Shown: one piece after another, positions 53,405 to 63,250 of the stretch | How the letters are laid out: every line of letters starts with the position of its first letter | Position numbering within the stretch: the first letter of the stretch is position 1 | Assembly (NCBI RefSeq): GCF_000272005.1 | Contig: NZ_AKKU01000026.1 | Location: 310,001-374,000 of the forward strand | Reading direction: 5' to 3' | From: Alishewanella agri BL06 | GTDB lineage: Bacteria > Pseudomonadota > Gammaproteobacteria > Enterobacterales > Alteromonadaceae | DNA: 64,000 nt | Made by a program: the position numbers and the translations under genes | Notes under the pieces: model-generated | The model's database searches: none | The model's input: only the letters and a program-made list of their open reading frames with translations | Told to the model about the DNA's origin: nothing

Positions 53405-53431
53405 CACTAATCATTGGCGATATGATTAGTG
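53405..53431 (+). other. Stem-loop in the nusA operon leader
   Basis: CACTAATCAT and ATGATTAGTG form a perfect 10-bp stem with a 7-nt loop. It has no T-run and sits between the tRNA remnant and the first terminator, so it could be a processing site. Confidence 0.5.
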
Positions 53432-53445
53432 TCTGGATTCTGATT

Positions 53446-53470
53446 CGCCCCGCTAGTTCGGGGCGTTTTC
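53446..53470 (+). terminator. Leader terminator t1 of the nusA operon
   Basis: CGCCCCG pairs with CGGGGCG around CTAGTT, and TTTTC follows. It lies between tRNA-fMet and rimP. Confidence 0.75.
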
Positions 53471-53497
53471 GCATCTGGAGTCCAAGTTTTAAGTAGT

Positions 53498-53521
53498 AAT
53501 GGGCGCTTCGCCCATTTTTTA
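53498..53521 (+). terminator. Leader terminator t2 of the nusA operon
   Basis: ATGGGCG pairs with CGCCCAT around a CTT loop and runs into six T. It ends 22 bp before the rimP start codon. In E. coli, two terminators lie between metY and rimP and are part of NusA feedback; the same arrangement is seen here. Confidence 0.8.
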
Positions 53522-53542
53522 TTTGTGTTTCGGAGGTCTTTT

Positions 53543-53998
53543 TTGGCTAAACAAGAACAGCAACTAACTGAGCTGCTGACGCCGACTGTGGAAGCAGCCG
53601 GTTATCAACTATGGGGTATCGAGCTGCTGCGTGCTGGCCGTCATACCACCTTGCGGATCTTTATCGATAAAGACGATGGCATCACTGTTGATGATTGTGC
53701 CGTGGTCAGTCGTGAAGTTAGTGCTCTGCTGGATGTTGAAGATCCTATCCCAACGGAATATACGCTGGAAGTCTCGTCTCCCGGCCTGGATCGCCCATTA
53801 TTTACCGAAGCACAATTCGCACGCTACGTTGGCCAGAAAATCGAGGTTAAATTGACTGTACCTCAGGATGGCCGGCGCAAATTTAAAGGCACACTAACGG
53901 CGCTTGATGGCGATATGTTGGTAATGGAAGTAGATGGCAAACCCTTTAGTTTGCTTGTCGATAACATTGATAAAGCAAACGTGGTGCCGGTATTTTAA
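53543..53998 (+). CDS. rimP: Ribosome maturation factor RimP
   Basis: 151 residues from a TTG at 53543, six bases after CGGAGG; a GTG at 53525 lies before that site and is rejected. Conserved blocks include GYQLWGIELLRAGRHTTLRIFIDKDDG and YTLEVSSPGLDRPLF. It assists 30S subunit maturation. First protein gene of the nusA-infB operon. Confidence 0.95.
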   Translation: MAKQEQQLTELLTPTVEAAGYQLWGIELLRAGRHTTLRIFIDKDDGITVDDCAVVSREVSALLDVEDPIPTEYTLEVSSPGLDRPLFTEAQFARYVGQKIEVKLTVPQDGRRKFKGTLTALDGDMLVMEVDGKPFSLLVDNIDKANVVPVF

Positions 53999-54032
53999 CC
54001 GGCCCGGGTAGCATCAGAACGAGGCATAGACC

Positions 54033-55529
54033 ATGGCAAAAGAAATATTATTAGTTGTTGATGCGGTGTCGAACGAAAAATCCGTGCCGCGGGAAAAGAT
54101 TTTCCAGGCGCTGGAATTCGCATTAGCCGCTGCCACTAAAAAGAAAAACGAAGGCGATATCGAAGTTCGCGTTAGCATTGATCGTAAGACGGGCTCTTAT
54201 GAGACCTTTCGCCGTTGGGAAGTCGTTGCCGATGATGCGGTGATGGAGCATCCGTACCGTGAAATCACGCTATCTGCCGCACAATATGACGAACCCAATC
54301 TGAAAATTGGCGATTTTGTTGAAGAACAAATTCCATCTATTGAATTTGACCGCATCACCACGCAAATGGCGAAGCAGGTTATCGTGCAAAAAGTCCGCGA
54401 AGCTGAACGGTCTCAAGTGGTTGAAGCCTATCTGGATCAAGTGGGTGAGTTAGTCACTGGCGTGGTGAAAAAAGTTAACCGCGACAGCATTATTGTTGAT
54501 CTGGGTAACAATGCTGAAGCCATGTTACCGCGCGAAGAGATGTTACCACGCGAAACTTACCGGCCGGGCGATCGCTTACGTGCCTTACTGTTTGATGTAA
54601 AACCAGAAGCTCGGGGTGCACAGTTATTTTTAAGCCGTGCCAAGCCAGAAATGCTGATGGAACTGTTCCGCATTGAAGTGCCGGAAATTGGCGAGGAAAT
54701 GATTGAACTGCGTGGTGCAGCCCGCGACCCGGGTTCACGGGCGAAGATTGCCGTGAAGAGCAATGACCGCCGCATCGACCCTGTGGGTGCTTGTGTTGGT
54801 ATGCGTGGTTCACGGGTGCAGGCTGTCTCTAATGAACTGGGTGGCGAGCGGGTTGATATCGTGTTGTATGACGACAACGATGCCCAGTTTGTAATCAACG
54901 CCATGGCACCGGCCGAAGTGGCGTCAATCATCGTGGATGAAGATGCCCATTCAATGGATATTGCGGTTGAGGATTCTAACCTGGCGATGGCAATTGGCCG
55001 TAACGGTCAGAACGTGCGTCTTGCCAGTCAGTTAACCGGTTGGGAACTGAACGTGATGTCAGTTTCTGATATGAAGAAAAAGCACCAGGAAGAGACCGAG
55101 AAAGTGCGCCAGCAGTTTATGGATGCGCTGGAAATTGACGAAGACTTTGCTGAAGTGCTGGTTGACGAAGGTTTCTCAACGCTGGAAGAAATTGCTTATG
55201 TACCGATCAGCGAATTACTGTCAATTGATGGTTTAGACGAAGACACCGTCGAGGTGTTACGTAGCCGTGCCAAAGATGTATTAACCACTCGCGCGCTGGC
55301 TAATGAGGAATCTCTGGAGGGCGCCAAGCCGTCAGAAGCACTGTTAGCGCTGGAAGGATTAGATACCCATACTGCTTATGTCATCGCCAGCAAAGGTGTT
55401 ATCACGCTGGATGATCTGGCAGAACTAGGAACCGACGATTTGTTAGAAATTGTAGAAATGCCTGAAGAAAAAGCCGCAGCCCTGATTATGGCTGCCCGTA
55501 ATATCGTCTGGTTTAATGAAAGTAACTAA
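54033..55529 (+). CDS. nusA: Transcription termination/antitermination factor NusA
   Basis: 498 residues. The N-terminal RNA-polymerase-binding domain (1-130) is followed by S1 ([24 protein letters not shown]), two KH domains ([45 protein letters not shown]) and two acidic C-terminal repeats (about 365-495). It controls pausing, termination and antitermination. Confidence 0.97.
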   Translation: MAKEILLVVDAVSNEKSVPREKIFQALEFALAAATKKKNEGDIEVRVSIDRKTGSYETFRRWEVVADDAVMEHPYREITLSAAQYDEPNLKIGDFVEEQIPSIEFDRITTQMAKQVIVQKVREAERSQVVEAYLDQVGELVTGVVKKVNRDSIIVDLGNNAEAMLPREEMLPRETYRPGDRLRALLFDVKPEARGAQLFLSRAKPEMLMELFRIEVPEIGEEMIELRGAARDPGSRAKIAVKSNDRRIDPVGACVGMRGSRVQAVSNELGGERVDIVLYDDNDAQFVINAMAPAEVASIIVDEDAHSMDIAVEDSNLAMAIGRNGQNVRLASQLTGWELNVMSVSDMKKKHQEETEKVRQQFMDALEIDEDFAEVLVDEGFSTLEEIAYVPISELLSIDGLDEDTVEVLRSRAKDVLTTRALANEESLEGAKPSEALLALEGLDTHTAYVIASKGVITLDDLAELGTDDLLEIVEMPEEKAAALIMAARNIVWFNESN

Positions 55530-55554
55530 GTAGTCAACGGAGGTAACAACACAA

Positions 55555-58242
55555 ATGGCAGAAGTCACCATAGAAAAACTGGCCAGTGATGTCGGTACTA
55601 CTGTTGATCGGTTAGTGCAACAATTTGCTGATGCAGGCATTACCAAGGCCCAGGGCCAAACGGTAAGCGAAGACGAGAAAAAAGCACTGCTTGAGCATTT
55701 GAGCAAGCAGCATGGCGGTAAACCGGCAGAGCCGGCAAAGCTGACCTTAAAGCGCAAAGAGAAAACCACCCTGAGTGTCGCCGGTGGCGCAGGTCGCAAT
55801 CGTGAAATTCAGGTAGAAGTGCGTAAGCAAAAAACCTATATCAAAAAGCCAATGCTGGATGAAGCTACGCTAAAAGCGCAGGAAGAAGCTCGCCTGGCTG
55901 AAGAAAAAGCCCGTGCTGACGCTGAGGCCGCCCGGTTAGAGGCTGAGCGTGTTGCCCGTGAACAGGCGCAACAGCGTGCGAAAGAGGAAGCTGAGCGTAA
56001 AGCAGCTGAAGCCCGTAAGCGCGAAGAAGCGAAAAACGCCCAGCTAGCCAAAGACGATCCGGAAGAAGCGGCACGTCGTGCAGCGAAAGAAGAAGCCCGT
56101 AAAGAAGCTGAGCGCATTCGCCAGCAACAGGAAGCAGAAGCGCTGCGCAAACTTGAAGAAGAAGCCCGGCGTCAGGCAGAAGAAGCCCGTCGTTTAGCGG
56201 AAGAAAACAGTGAGCGTTGGGCGCAGGAAGAAAAAACCAAACCTACCGATAATGATGATTATCACCTGACTAGCAACCAGTTTGCCAAGCAGGCTGAAGA
56301 CGAAGTTGACGCTAAAGAAGAGCGTGCAGGTCGTCGCGGCGTAGGTAAAAAAGCGCCGGTGGCCAAAGGTAAAAAGACCAAAGACGATGTTAACGATAAA
56401 GAAGCCTTTAATCGTGCTAACCGTCATGCCAAGAAAAAGAAAACCCCAACCAGTATGCAGCATGGCTTTAACAAGCCTGCCCAGCCGGTAGAGCGGGAAG
56501 TCAAAATTGGTGAAACCATTACTGTTGCCGAATTGGCAGCGAAAATGGCAGTTAAAGCCTCTGAAGTGATCAAGGCGATGATGAAAATGGGCGCGATGGC
56601 GACCATTAACCAGGTGATTGATCAGGAAACAGCGGCCATTGTCTGTGAAGAAATGGGCCATAAGTTTATTCTGACCAAAGAAAACGAGCTGGAAGAAGCG
56701 GTGATGTCAGACCGTGAAGGTCAGGGCGAGCTGGAGCCACGCGCACCTGTGGTGACCGTTATGGGTCACGTTGACCACGGTAAGACTTCATTACTGGACT
56801 ATATCCGTAAAGCCAAGGTTGCCGCCGGCGAAGCCGGTGGTATTACCCAGCATATCGGTGCTTACCATGTAGAAACGCCACGCGGTATGGTGACCTTCCT
56901 GGATACACCGGGTCACGCGGCCTTTACTTCAATGCGGGCTCGTGGTGCCAAAGCGACGGATATCGTTATTCTGGTCGTGGCGGCTGATGATGGCGTGATG
57001 CCACAAACTAAAGAAGCGATCCAGCATGCTAAAGCCGGTAACGTGCCGTTAGTGGTTGCGGTGAACAAAATTGATAAACCGACCGCGGATGCCGATCGGG
57101 TGCGTAACGAACTGTCGCAGTACGGCGTAATTTCTGAAGAGTGGGGCGGCGATACTCAGTTTGTACCGGTATCTGCGAAGACCGGTCAGGGCATCGACGA
57201 CCTGCTGGAAGCCATTCTGAACCAGGCTGAATTGCTGGAGTTAAAAGCGGTTCATAAAGGTCTGGCACGGGGTGTGGTGATTGAATCCCGTTTAGATAAA
57301 GGCCGTGGTCCGGTCGCCTCTATCCTGGTACAGGAAGGCACCCTGACTCAGGGCGATGTGGTGCTGTGTGGCTTTGAGTACGGCCGTGTGCGGGCAATGC
57401 GTGACGAAAACGGTAAAGAAGTTAAAATTGCCGGCCCGTCAATTCCGGTTGAGATTTTAGGTCTGTCCGGTGTACCGCAAGCCGGTGACGAAGTGACAGT
57501 GGTGAAAGACGAGCGCAAAGCCCGTGAAGTTGCACTGTATCGTCAGGGCAAGTTCCGCGATGTGAAACTGGCACGGCAACAGAAAGCTAAGCTGGAGAAC
57601 ATGTTCGCTAACATGTCTGAAGGCGATGTGTCTGAGCTGAATATCGTGCTGAAAGCAGACGTACAAGGTTCGGTGGAAGCGATCACTGAATCTCTGATGA
57701 AGCTGTCGACGGATGAAGTAAAAGTGAAGATTGTCGGCTCAGGCGTAGGTGGTATTACTGAAACTGACGTCTCGCTGGCTGCGGCTTCTTCTGCGATCAT
57801 TATCGGCTTTAACGTCCGTGCAGATGGTTCGGCTCGTAAACTGGTCGAGGACGAAGGTCTGGATCTGCGTTACTACAGCATCATTTATGAGCTGTTAGAC
57901 GAAGTGAAACAGGCAATGACCGGTATGTTGGCGCCAGAGTTTAAGCAACAGATCATCGGTCTGGCCCAGGTACGCGATGTGTTCCGCTCACCGAAGTTTG
58001 GCGCTATCGCCGGCTGTATGGTTACCGAAGGTATCATCAAGCGCAATGCGCCAATCCGCGTACTGCGTGATAACGTGGTGATTTACGAAGGTGAACTGGA
58101 GTCACTGCGTCGCTTTAAAGATGACGTTAGCGAAGTACGTCAGGGCTTTGAATGTGGTATCGGTGTGAAGAACTACAACGATGTGCGCGAAGGCGACCAG
58201 ATCGAAGTGTTTGAAACGATCCAGGTAGAACGTACGCTATAA
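55555..58242 (+). CDS. infB: Translation initiation factor IF-2
   Basis: 895 residues. An N-terminal IF2_N region is followed by a long charged coiled coil rich in Glu, Ala, Lys and Arg (about 105-225). The GTPase domain begins near residue 400 with [27 protein letters not shown] and NKIDKP. Two beta-barrels and the C-terminal fMet-tRNA-binding domain follow. It places initiator tRNA on the 30S subunit; its tRNA gene is at the head of the same cluster. Confidence 0.97.
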   Translation: MAEVTIEKLASDVGTTVDRLVQQFADAGITKAQGQTVSEDEKKALLEHLSKQHGGKPAEPAKLTLKRKEKTTLSVAGGAGRNREIQVEVRKQKTYIKKPMLDEATLKAQEEARLAEEKARADAEAARLEAERVAREQAQQRAKEEAERKAAEARKREEAKNAQLAKDDPEEAARRAAKEEARKEAERIRQQQEAEALRKLEEEARRQAEEARRLAEENSERWAQEEKTKPTDNDDYHLTSNQFAKQAEDEVDAKEERAGRRGVGKKAPVAKGKKTKDDVNDKEAFNRANRHAKKKKTPTSMQHGFNKPAQPVEREVKIGETITVAELAAKMAVKASEVIKAMMKMGAMATINQVIDQETAAIVCEEMGHKFILTKENELEEAVMSDREGQGELEPRAPVVTVMGHVDHGKTSLLDYIRKAKVAAGEAGGITQHIGAYHVETPRGMVTFLDTPGHAAFTSMRARGAKATDIVILVVAADDGVMPQTKEAIQHAKAGNVPLVVAVNKIDKPTADADRVRNELSQYGVISEEWGGDTQFVPVSAKTGQGIDDLLEAILNQAELLELKAVHKGLARGVVIESRLDKGRGPVASILVQEGTLTQGDVVLCGFEYGRVRAMRDENGKEVKIAGPSIPVEILGLSGVPQAGDEVTVVKDERKAREVALYRQGKFRDVKLARQQKAKLENMFANMSEGDVSELNIVLKADVQGSVEAITESLMKLSTDEVKVKIVGSGVGGITETDVSLAAASSAIIIGFNVRADGSARKLVEDEGLDLRYYSIIYELLDEVKQAMTGMLAPEFKQQIIGLAQVRDVFRSPKFGAIAGCMVTEGIIKRNAPIRVLRDNVVIYEGELESLRRFKDDVSEVRQGFECGIGVKNYNDVREGDQIEVFETIQVERTL

Positions 58243-58261
58243 TAGCAACGGCTTACCGATA

Positions 58262-58290
58262 AACAGGGGCACAGGTTGCCCCTGTTGTGT
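58262..58290 (+). terminator. Stem-loop between infB and rbfA
   Basis: AACAGGGGCA and TGCCCCTGTT form a perfect 10-bp stem with loop CAGGT. The tail GTGTTT is short, so termination is probably partial. A second stem (GTCTC/GAGAC with CAGCG/CGCTG, 58295-58325) follows before the rbfA ribosome site. Confidence 0.55.
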
Positions 58291-58338
58291 TTAAGTCTCG
58301 GCAGCGCTGCGCTGCAGCATGAGACTAAGGATAAGATA

Positions 58339-58746
58339 ATGAAAGAGTTTTCCCGTGTTGATCGTCTGTCACAACAGATGAAAAAAGAAATGGCAGTGAT
58401 CCTGCAGCGCGAAATTAAAGATCCCCGGCTGCACACCATGATCACCGTGTCCGATGTTGAGGTATCGCGCGACTTATCGCATGCCAAGGTGTTTGTCACC
58501 TTCCTCGGTATGGATGATAGTAAGGTGGAAGATAACCTGAAGATCCTGAATGAAGCTTCTGGTTTTATTCGCAGTTTAATCGGTAAAAGGATCCAAACCC
58601 GCATTGTGCCGCATATTCGCTTTGCCTTTGATCAGTCGCTGAATGAGGGTATTCGGATGGCCAATCTGGTAGATACAGTTCGTAAGGATGACGAGCGTAA
58701 GCGTCAGCAAGCAGGCCCTAATCCGGAAGCGGAAGAACTGGAATAA
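58339..58746 (+). CDS. rbfA: Ribosome-binding factor A
   Basis: 135 residues from the ATG at 58339 preceded by AAGGATAAG; residues encoded upstream in frame cover a hairpin and are not real. The fold blocks [54 protein letters not shown] and [17 protein letters not shown] are typical. It is a late 30S assembly factor. Confidence 0.95.
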   Translation: MKEFSRVDRLSQQMKKEMAVILQREIKDPRLHTMITVSDVEVSRDLSHAKVFVTFLGMDDSKVEDNLKILNEASGFIRSLIGKRIQTRIVPHIRFAFDQSLNEGIRMANLVDTVRKDDERKRQQAGPNPEAEELE

Positions 58747-59696
58747 TGCGCGCCCGTAAAAATGCCCGGCCGGTACATGGCATCTTGCTGCTGGACAAGC
58801 CGCTAGAGGTCAGTAGTAACGGTATTTTGCAACGGGTGCGTTGGCTCTATCAGGCGCAAAAAGCCGGCCATACTGGTGCCCTGGATCCGATGGCATCGGG
58901 ATTGCTGCCTATTTGTTTTGGCGAAGCGACTAAGTTTAGCCAATTTTTGCTGGATACTGATAAAACCTATCAGGTGACCGCTACCTTTGGTATTCGTACC
59001 ACTACCAGTGATGCCGAGGGCGAGGTCGTTAGTGAAAAAGCAGTCAGTTTTAGCGAGCCTGAGCTGACCGCAGCGATGCTGCAACTGAGCGGTGATATTT
59101 TACAGGTGCCGACGATGTTCTCGGCGTTGAAGTATCAGGGCCAGCCCCTGTACAAATATGCCCGCCAGGGCATTGAGGTGCCACGCGAAGCTCGGCCGAT
59201 CAGTATCTATCGCTTTGAGCTGCTGTCGCGCACGGCACAGACCGCAGATTTTATTGTGCATTGCTCCAAAGGCACCTATATCCGTACCCTGATTGACGAT
59301 CTGGGCGAACTACTGGGCTGTGGTGCCCATGTCAGCCGGTTGCACCGGGTGCAGGTAGGGCCTTTTCAGGCGGCGCAAATGGTCACACCGCAACAGCTGG
59401 AAGCGCTGAATGAACAGCAGGACTGGGCGGCGTTGGATGCATTACTGTTACCGATGGATGCCGGGTTACAGGGCTTACCCAGCCAGGTTCTGGATGCTGT
59501 GCAGCAAAAAGCCATTATGCATGGCCAAAGTTGTCAGGTGGCTGCGGCGGATGTCGAAGTAGTGAAACTCTATGCCGAATCAGGTCAGTTGTTGGGTATT
59601 GGTCAAATTGTGTCTGGTGAACTGAGTAGCCGGCGGCTGATTAATCTGGCGGCGTTAGCACCGACAGTTGCCGACGACAGCAGTTTACTTGCTTAA
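58746..59696 (+). CDS. truB: tRNA pseudouridine-55 synthase
   Basis: 316 residues. GILLLDKPLEVSSN and the catalytic GHTGALDPMASGLLPI motif with its aspartate are at the N-terminus; STYIRTLIDDLG-like (CSKGTYIRTLIDDLG) and a C-terminal PUA-like domain follow. It makes pseudouridine 55 in the tRNA T-loop. The ATG overlaps the rbfA stop by one base. Confidence 0.96.
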   Translation: MRARKNARPVHGILLLDKPLEVSSNGILQRVRWLYQAQKAGHTGALDPMASGLLPICFGEATKFSQFLLDTDKTYQVTATFGIRTTTSDAEGEVVSEKAVSFSEPELTAAMLQLSGDILQVPTMFSALKYQGQPLYKYARQGIEVPREARPISIYRFELLSRTAQTADFIVHCSKGTYIRTLIDDLGELLGCGAHVSRLHRVQVGPFQAAQMVTPQQLEALNEQQDWAALDALLLPMDAGLQGLPSQVLDAVQQKAIMHGQSCQVAAADVEVVKLYAESGQLLGIGQIVSGELSSRRLINLAALAPTVADDSSLLA

Positions 59697-59717
59697 AACA
59701 GGCTGGCCCTGTACAAT
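59689..59717 (+). promoter_or_regulatory. Candidate rpsO promoter
   Basis: TTGCTT (59689-59694) and TACAAT (59712-59717) are spaced by 17 bp at the end of truB. The -10 is good (5 of 6), the -35 weak (3 of 6). Confidence 0.4.
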
Positions 59718-59721
59718 GCGC

Positions 59722-59779
59722 CGGCAGTTTTGCTGCCGCTGGATGAGTGATCGGCGGTTAGCGTATTTTAGCTCACTCA
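59722..59779 (+). promoter_or_regulatory. Structured rpsO leader, candidate S15 autoregulatory site
   Basis: Two stems lie upstream of the ribosome site: CGGCAG/CTGCCG (59722-59738) and TGAGTGA/TCACTCA (59744-59779). In E. coli ribosomal protein S15 binds a pseudoknot in this leader to repress itself. The exact fold here was not established. Confidence 0.35.
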
Positions 59780-59795
59780 CATTTGGAGACATACC

Positions 59796-60065
59796 ATGTC
59801 ATTAAGCGCTGCTCAAAAAGCACAAATCGTTGCTGAATACGCTGTTAAAGCGGGCGACACCGGTTCACCAGAAGTACAGGTTGCCCTGTTAACTGCTTCT
59901 ATCAACCACCTGCAAGGCCACTTTGCCGAGCACAAGCATGACTTCCACTCACGTCGTGGTCTGCTGCGCATGGTTAGCCAGCGCCGTAAACTGTTAGACT
60001 ACCTGAAAGGCAAAGATCTGGCGCGTTACAGCAGCCTGATCGAGCGTTTAGGCTTACGTCGTTAA
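59796..60065 (+). CDS. rpsO: 30S ribosomal protein S15
   Basis: 89 residues. The signature [51 protein letters not shown] is complete apart from normal variation. It binds 16S rRNA in the platform. A strong terminator follows, then pnp, as in E. coli. Confidence 0.98.
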   Translation: MSLSAAQKAQIVAEYAVKAGDTGSPEVQVALLTASINHLQGHFAEHKHDFHSRRGLLRMVSQRRKLLDYLKGKDLARYSSLIERLGLRR

Positions 60066-60079
60066 TCGACGTCAGTAAA

Positions 60080-60107
60080 AGAAGAGGCTTTCGGGCCTCT
60101 TTTTTTA
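60080..60107 (+). terminator. Rho-independent terminator after rpsO
   Basis: AGAGGC pairs with GCCTCT around TTTCGG, ending in nine T after the last C. It lies 18 bp after the stop. Confidence 0.88.
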
Positions 60108-60126
60108 TGGCCAAAATTTTTTCTGG

Positions 60127-60149
60127 CAAAAGAACGGAACTATCTTTTG
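60127..60149 (+). other. Stem-loop in the pnp leader
   Basis: CAAAAGA pairs with TCTTTTG (7 bp, 9-nt loop) between rpsO and pnp. In E. coli an RNase III-cut stem here controls pnp; this one is short, so equivalence is uncertain. A TATACT (60165-60170) further on could be a pnp -10 element. Confidence 0.35.
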
Positions 60150-60234
60150 TTACAGCTTACAGAGTATACTAAGCAAGCAAATAAAACAGAGCAACACATC
60201 GCAATTCGGCGATTAAGACAAAGGAAAACACCAC

Positions 60235-62355
60235 GTGACTCCCATCGTAAAATCATTCCAGTTCGGCCAACACACCTTTACTTTAGAAACCGGCGTTATC
60301 GCCCGTCAGGCAGATGCCGCAGTGCTGGCCAGTCTGGGAGATACTGCTGTTTTAGTAACAGTAGTGGGCAAAAAAGAAGCTAAGCCTGGTCAGGACTTCT
60401 TTCCGTTAACCGTAAACTACCAGGAAAAAATGTACGCAGCTGGCCGGATCCCGGGTGGCTTTTTCAAACGTGAAGGCCGGCCGAGCGAAGGCGAGACGTT
60501 AACCTCACGTTTAATCGACCGGCCAATTCGCCCACTGTTCCCGGAAGGCTTCACTAACGAAGTACAGGTTGTTGCCACTGTGGTGTCAGTGCAGCCAGAA
60601 ATTCAACCGGATATCGTGGCGTTGATTGGTACTTCTGCTGCTTTAGCCATCTCTGGTATTCCGTTCAGTGGCCCTATCGGTGCGGCCCGTGTTGGTTATA
60701 TCAATAACCAGTACGTGTTAAACCCGTCAGAAGAAGAACTGAAAACCTCCAAGCTGGACTTAGTGGTTGCCGGTACTCAGAATGCAGTATTAATGGTGGA
60801 ATCAGAAGCCGGTATCCTGTCAGAAGAGGTGATGCTGGGTGCAGTCATGTACGGTCACCAGCAAATGCAAACTGCGATCAATGCCATCGTTGAATTTGCC
60901 GGCGAAGCTGCTAAGCCTGCCTGGAACTGGGTTGCCCCTGCGAAGAACGACGCACTGATCGCAAAAATCGCCGAGCTGGCGACTGCCGATTTGGGTGATG
61001 CTTACCGCATCACCGAAAAAGCCAAACGCTATGAGCGGATTGGTGAGATCAAAGCTGCTCTGATTGAGAAATTATCCGCTGAGCTGGCAGAAGGTGAAGC
61101 GCTGAATCTGACGGAAGTTGGCGAAATTTTCCACAATTTAGAATCGAAAGTGGTGCGTGGCCGCATTACCAAAGGTGAACCGCGTATCGATGGCCGTGAT
61201 CCGGAAATGATCCGTGGTTTAAGCGTGATGACCGGTGTTCTGCCACGTACTCACGGTTCAGCCCTGTTCACCCGTGGTGAAACTCAGGCGCTGGTGACGG
61301 CGACCTTAGGTACTGCCCGCGATGCCCAAAGTGTTGACGATTTACTGAGTGCGAAAAACGATACCTTTATGCTGCACTACAACTTCCCTCCGTACTCAGT
61401 GGGTGAAACCGGCATGATGGGCTCACCGAAGCGTCGTGAAATCGGCCACGGTCGTCTGGCTAAGCGTGGTGTGCAGGCGGTAATGCCGTCGTTTGATGAG
61501 TTCCCGTACACGGTGCGTGTGGTATCAGAAATTACTGAATCGAACGGTTCAAGCTCAATGGCCTCAGTCTGTGGTTCGTCACTGGCGCTGATGGATGCTG
61601 GTGTACCAATCAAAGCCTCAGTAGCCGGTATTGCCATGGGTCTGGTTAAAGAAGGTGAAGACTTCGTCGTGCTGTCTGACATTCTGGGCGATGAAGATCA
61701 CCTGGGCGATATGGACTTTAAAGTGGCCGGTACAGCTGAAGGTATCACCGCGCTGCAGATGGATATCAAGATCGATGGTATCACTCAGGAAATTATGCAA
61801 ATCGCGCTGAAGCAAGCGAAAGCGGCCCGTCTGCATATTCTGAATGTAATGGATCAGGCGATTAGCTCGCACCGCTCAGAGATGTCTGAGTATGCACCGC
61901 GCATCTACACCATGAAGATTAATCCGGAGAAAATCCGTGAAGTTATCGGTAAAGGCGGCGCCGTAATCCGCCAGATCACTGAAGAGTCCGGTACCACTAT
62001 CGAGCTGGAAGATGATGGCAGCATCAAGATCGCTGCCACGACTGCGAAGGCAGCCCAAATCGCTATCGATAAGATCAACGCTATTACGGCAGAGATCGAA
62101 GTCGGTACTATCTATCAGGGTGAAGTAGTGCGGATCGTTGATTTCGGTGCTTTCGTTAATGTACTGCCAGGTAAAGATGGTCTGGTGCATATTTCACAAA
62201 TCTCAGATGAGCGCGTAGCGAATGTTGCCGATCACCTGCAGGTTGGCCAGAAAGTGGCAGTGAAAGTACTGGAAGTGGATAAGCAAGGCCGTGTGCGTCT
62301 GAGCATCAAAGAAGCGACGGCTAAACCAGCTGCAGAAGCGGCTACAGAAGCTTAA
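60235..62355 (+). CDS. pnp: Polyribonucleotide nucleotidyltransferase (PNPase)
   Basis: 706 residues from a GTG with AAGGAAA nine bases upstream. Two RNase PH-like cores (about 10-225 and 310-540) are joined by a helical domain. A KH domain ([23 protein letters not shown]) and an S1 domain ([29 protein letters not shown]) follow. It degrades RNA 3' to 5' with phosphate as part of the degradosome. Confidence 0.97.
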   Translation: MTPIVKSFQFGQHTFTLETGVIARQADAAVLASLGDTAVLVTVVGKKEAKPGQDFFPLTVNYQEKMYAAGRIPGGFFKREGRPSEGETLTSRLIDRPIRPLFPEGFTNEVQVVATVVSVQPEIQPDIVALIGTSAALAISGIPFSGPIGAARVGYINNQYVLNPSEEELKTSKLDLVVAGTQNAVLMVESEAGILSEEVMLGAVMYGHQQMQTAINAIVEFAGEAAKPAWNWVAPAKNDALIAKIAELATADLGDAYRITEKAKRYERIGEIKAALIEKLSAELAEGEALNLTEVGEIFHNLESKVVRGRITKGEPRIDGRDPEMIRGLSVMTGVLPRTHGSALFTRGETQALVTATLGTARDAQSVDDLLSAKNDTFMLHYNFPPYSVGETGMMGSPKRREIGHGRLAKRGVQAVMPSFDEFPYTVRVVSEITESNGSSSMASVCGSSLALMDAGVPIKASVAGIAMGLVKEGEDFVVLSDILGDEDHLGDMDFKVAGTAEGITALQMDIKIDGITQEIMQIALKQAKAARLHILNVMDQAISSHRSEMSEYAPRIYTMKINPEKIREVIGKGGAVIRQITEESGTTIELEDDGSIKIAATTAKAAQIAIDKINAITAEIEVGTIYQGEVVRIVDFGAFVNVLPGKDGLVHISQISDERVANVADHLQVGQKVAVKVLEVDKQGRVRLSIKEATAKPAAEAATEA

Positions 62356-62356
62356 T

Positions 62357-63250
62357 GTGAGCAAAACGCGGTACAAGCTAGCCCTGCTTGCAGGGCTTAT
62401 GATATTGGCAGGCTGCGCTCAGCAGCCTGCAACCAAAGCAGAGGCCTGGTTAACTCCGGAGCCGCTGCAAGTGCCTTACCGCAATGAGCTGGCGATTGCC
62501 CGCTTATCGGAGATTCTGCAACGCGCTGAGCTGACCGAAGCGCAAAGTGCCCAGTTGTTTTACGACCGTGGCGTGATGTACGACAGTGTTGGCTTACGCT
62601 CGCTGGCCCGGCTCGATTTTATGCGCGCCCTGCGCCTAAAGCCGGATATGCCGGAAGTCTATAATCTTTTAGGTATCCATTACACCTTAAGTGGCAACTT
62701 CAGCGAAGCCTATGAGGCTTTTGATTCGACGCTGGAATTGGCACCCGATTATGACTTTGCCTATTTGAATCGTGCCATTGCGTTTTATTATGCCGGTCGT
62801 TTTGACTTGGCAGAGGCCGATTTTGATACCTTCTATCAGGTAAAACCCAGCGATCCGTATCGGGTGCTGTGGCGCTATATCGGTTTTGCTGAGCGGGATG
62901 CCAAGCAGGCGCAAGCCGTTCTGCAACAACATTTGCTCGCCCTGGATGCTGACGATTGGGCAACTAATCTGGTGCGGTTTTATGCCGGTGAGCTTAGCGA
63001 AAAAGCACTGTTAGAGTCGATTCTGGTGGGGCTGAATAATCCGCGGCAGTTGGCCGAGCGCTTGTGTGAAGCCTATTTTTATCTGGCGAAGTGGCATCAG
63101 GCGCGGGGCGATGCTAATCAGGCGCTGATTTATTATCACAAAACCCTGGCGACCAATGTTTACGAGTTTGTCGAACACCGTTATGCGCGGATGGAAATGG
63201 CCAAATTGCGCGGTGATGAGCTGAGCAATGAACAGCACGACTTTGAGTAA
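62357..63250 (+). CDS. nlpI: Lipoprotein NlpI, TPR protein
   Basis: 297 residues from a GTG one base after the pnp stop. The lipoprotein signal ends at Cys20 (LAGC). TPR repeats include LFYDRGVMYDSVGLRSLARLDFMRALRLKPDMPEVYNLLG, in three to four copies. It is an outer-membrane adaptor that brings proteases such as Prc to peptidoglycan hydrolases. The pnp-nlpI order is as in E. coli. Confidence 0.93.
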   Translation: MSKTRYKLALLAGLMILAGCAQQPATKAEAWLTPEPLQVPYRNELAIARLSEILQRAELTEAQSAQLFYDRGVMYDSVGLRSLARLDFMRALRLKPDMPEVYNLLGIHYTLSGNFSEAYEAFDSTLELAPDYDFAYLNRAIAFYYAGRFDLAEADFDTFYQVKPSDPYRVLWRYIGFAERDAKQAQAVLQQHLLALDADDWATNLVRFYAGELSEKALLESILVGLNNPRQLAERLCEAYFYLAKWHQARGDANQALIYYHKTLATNVYEFVEHRYARMEMAKLRGDELSNEQHDFE

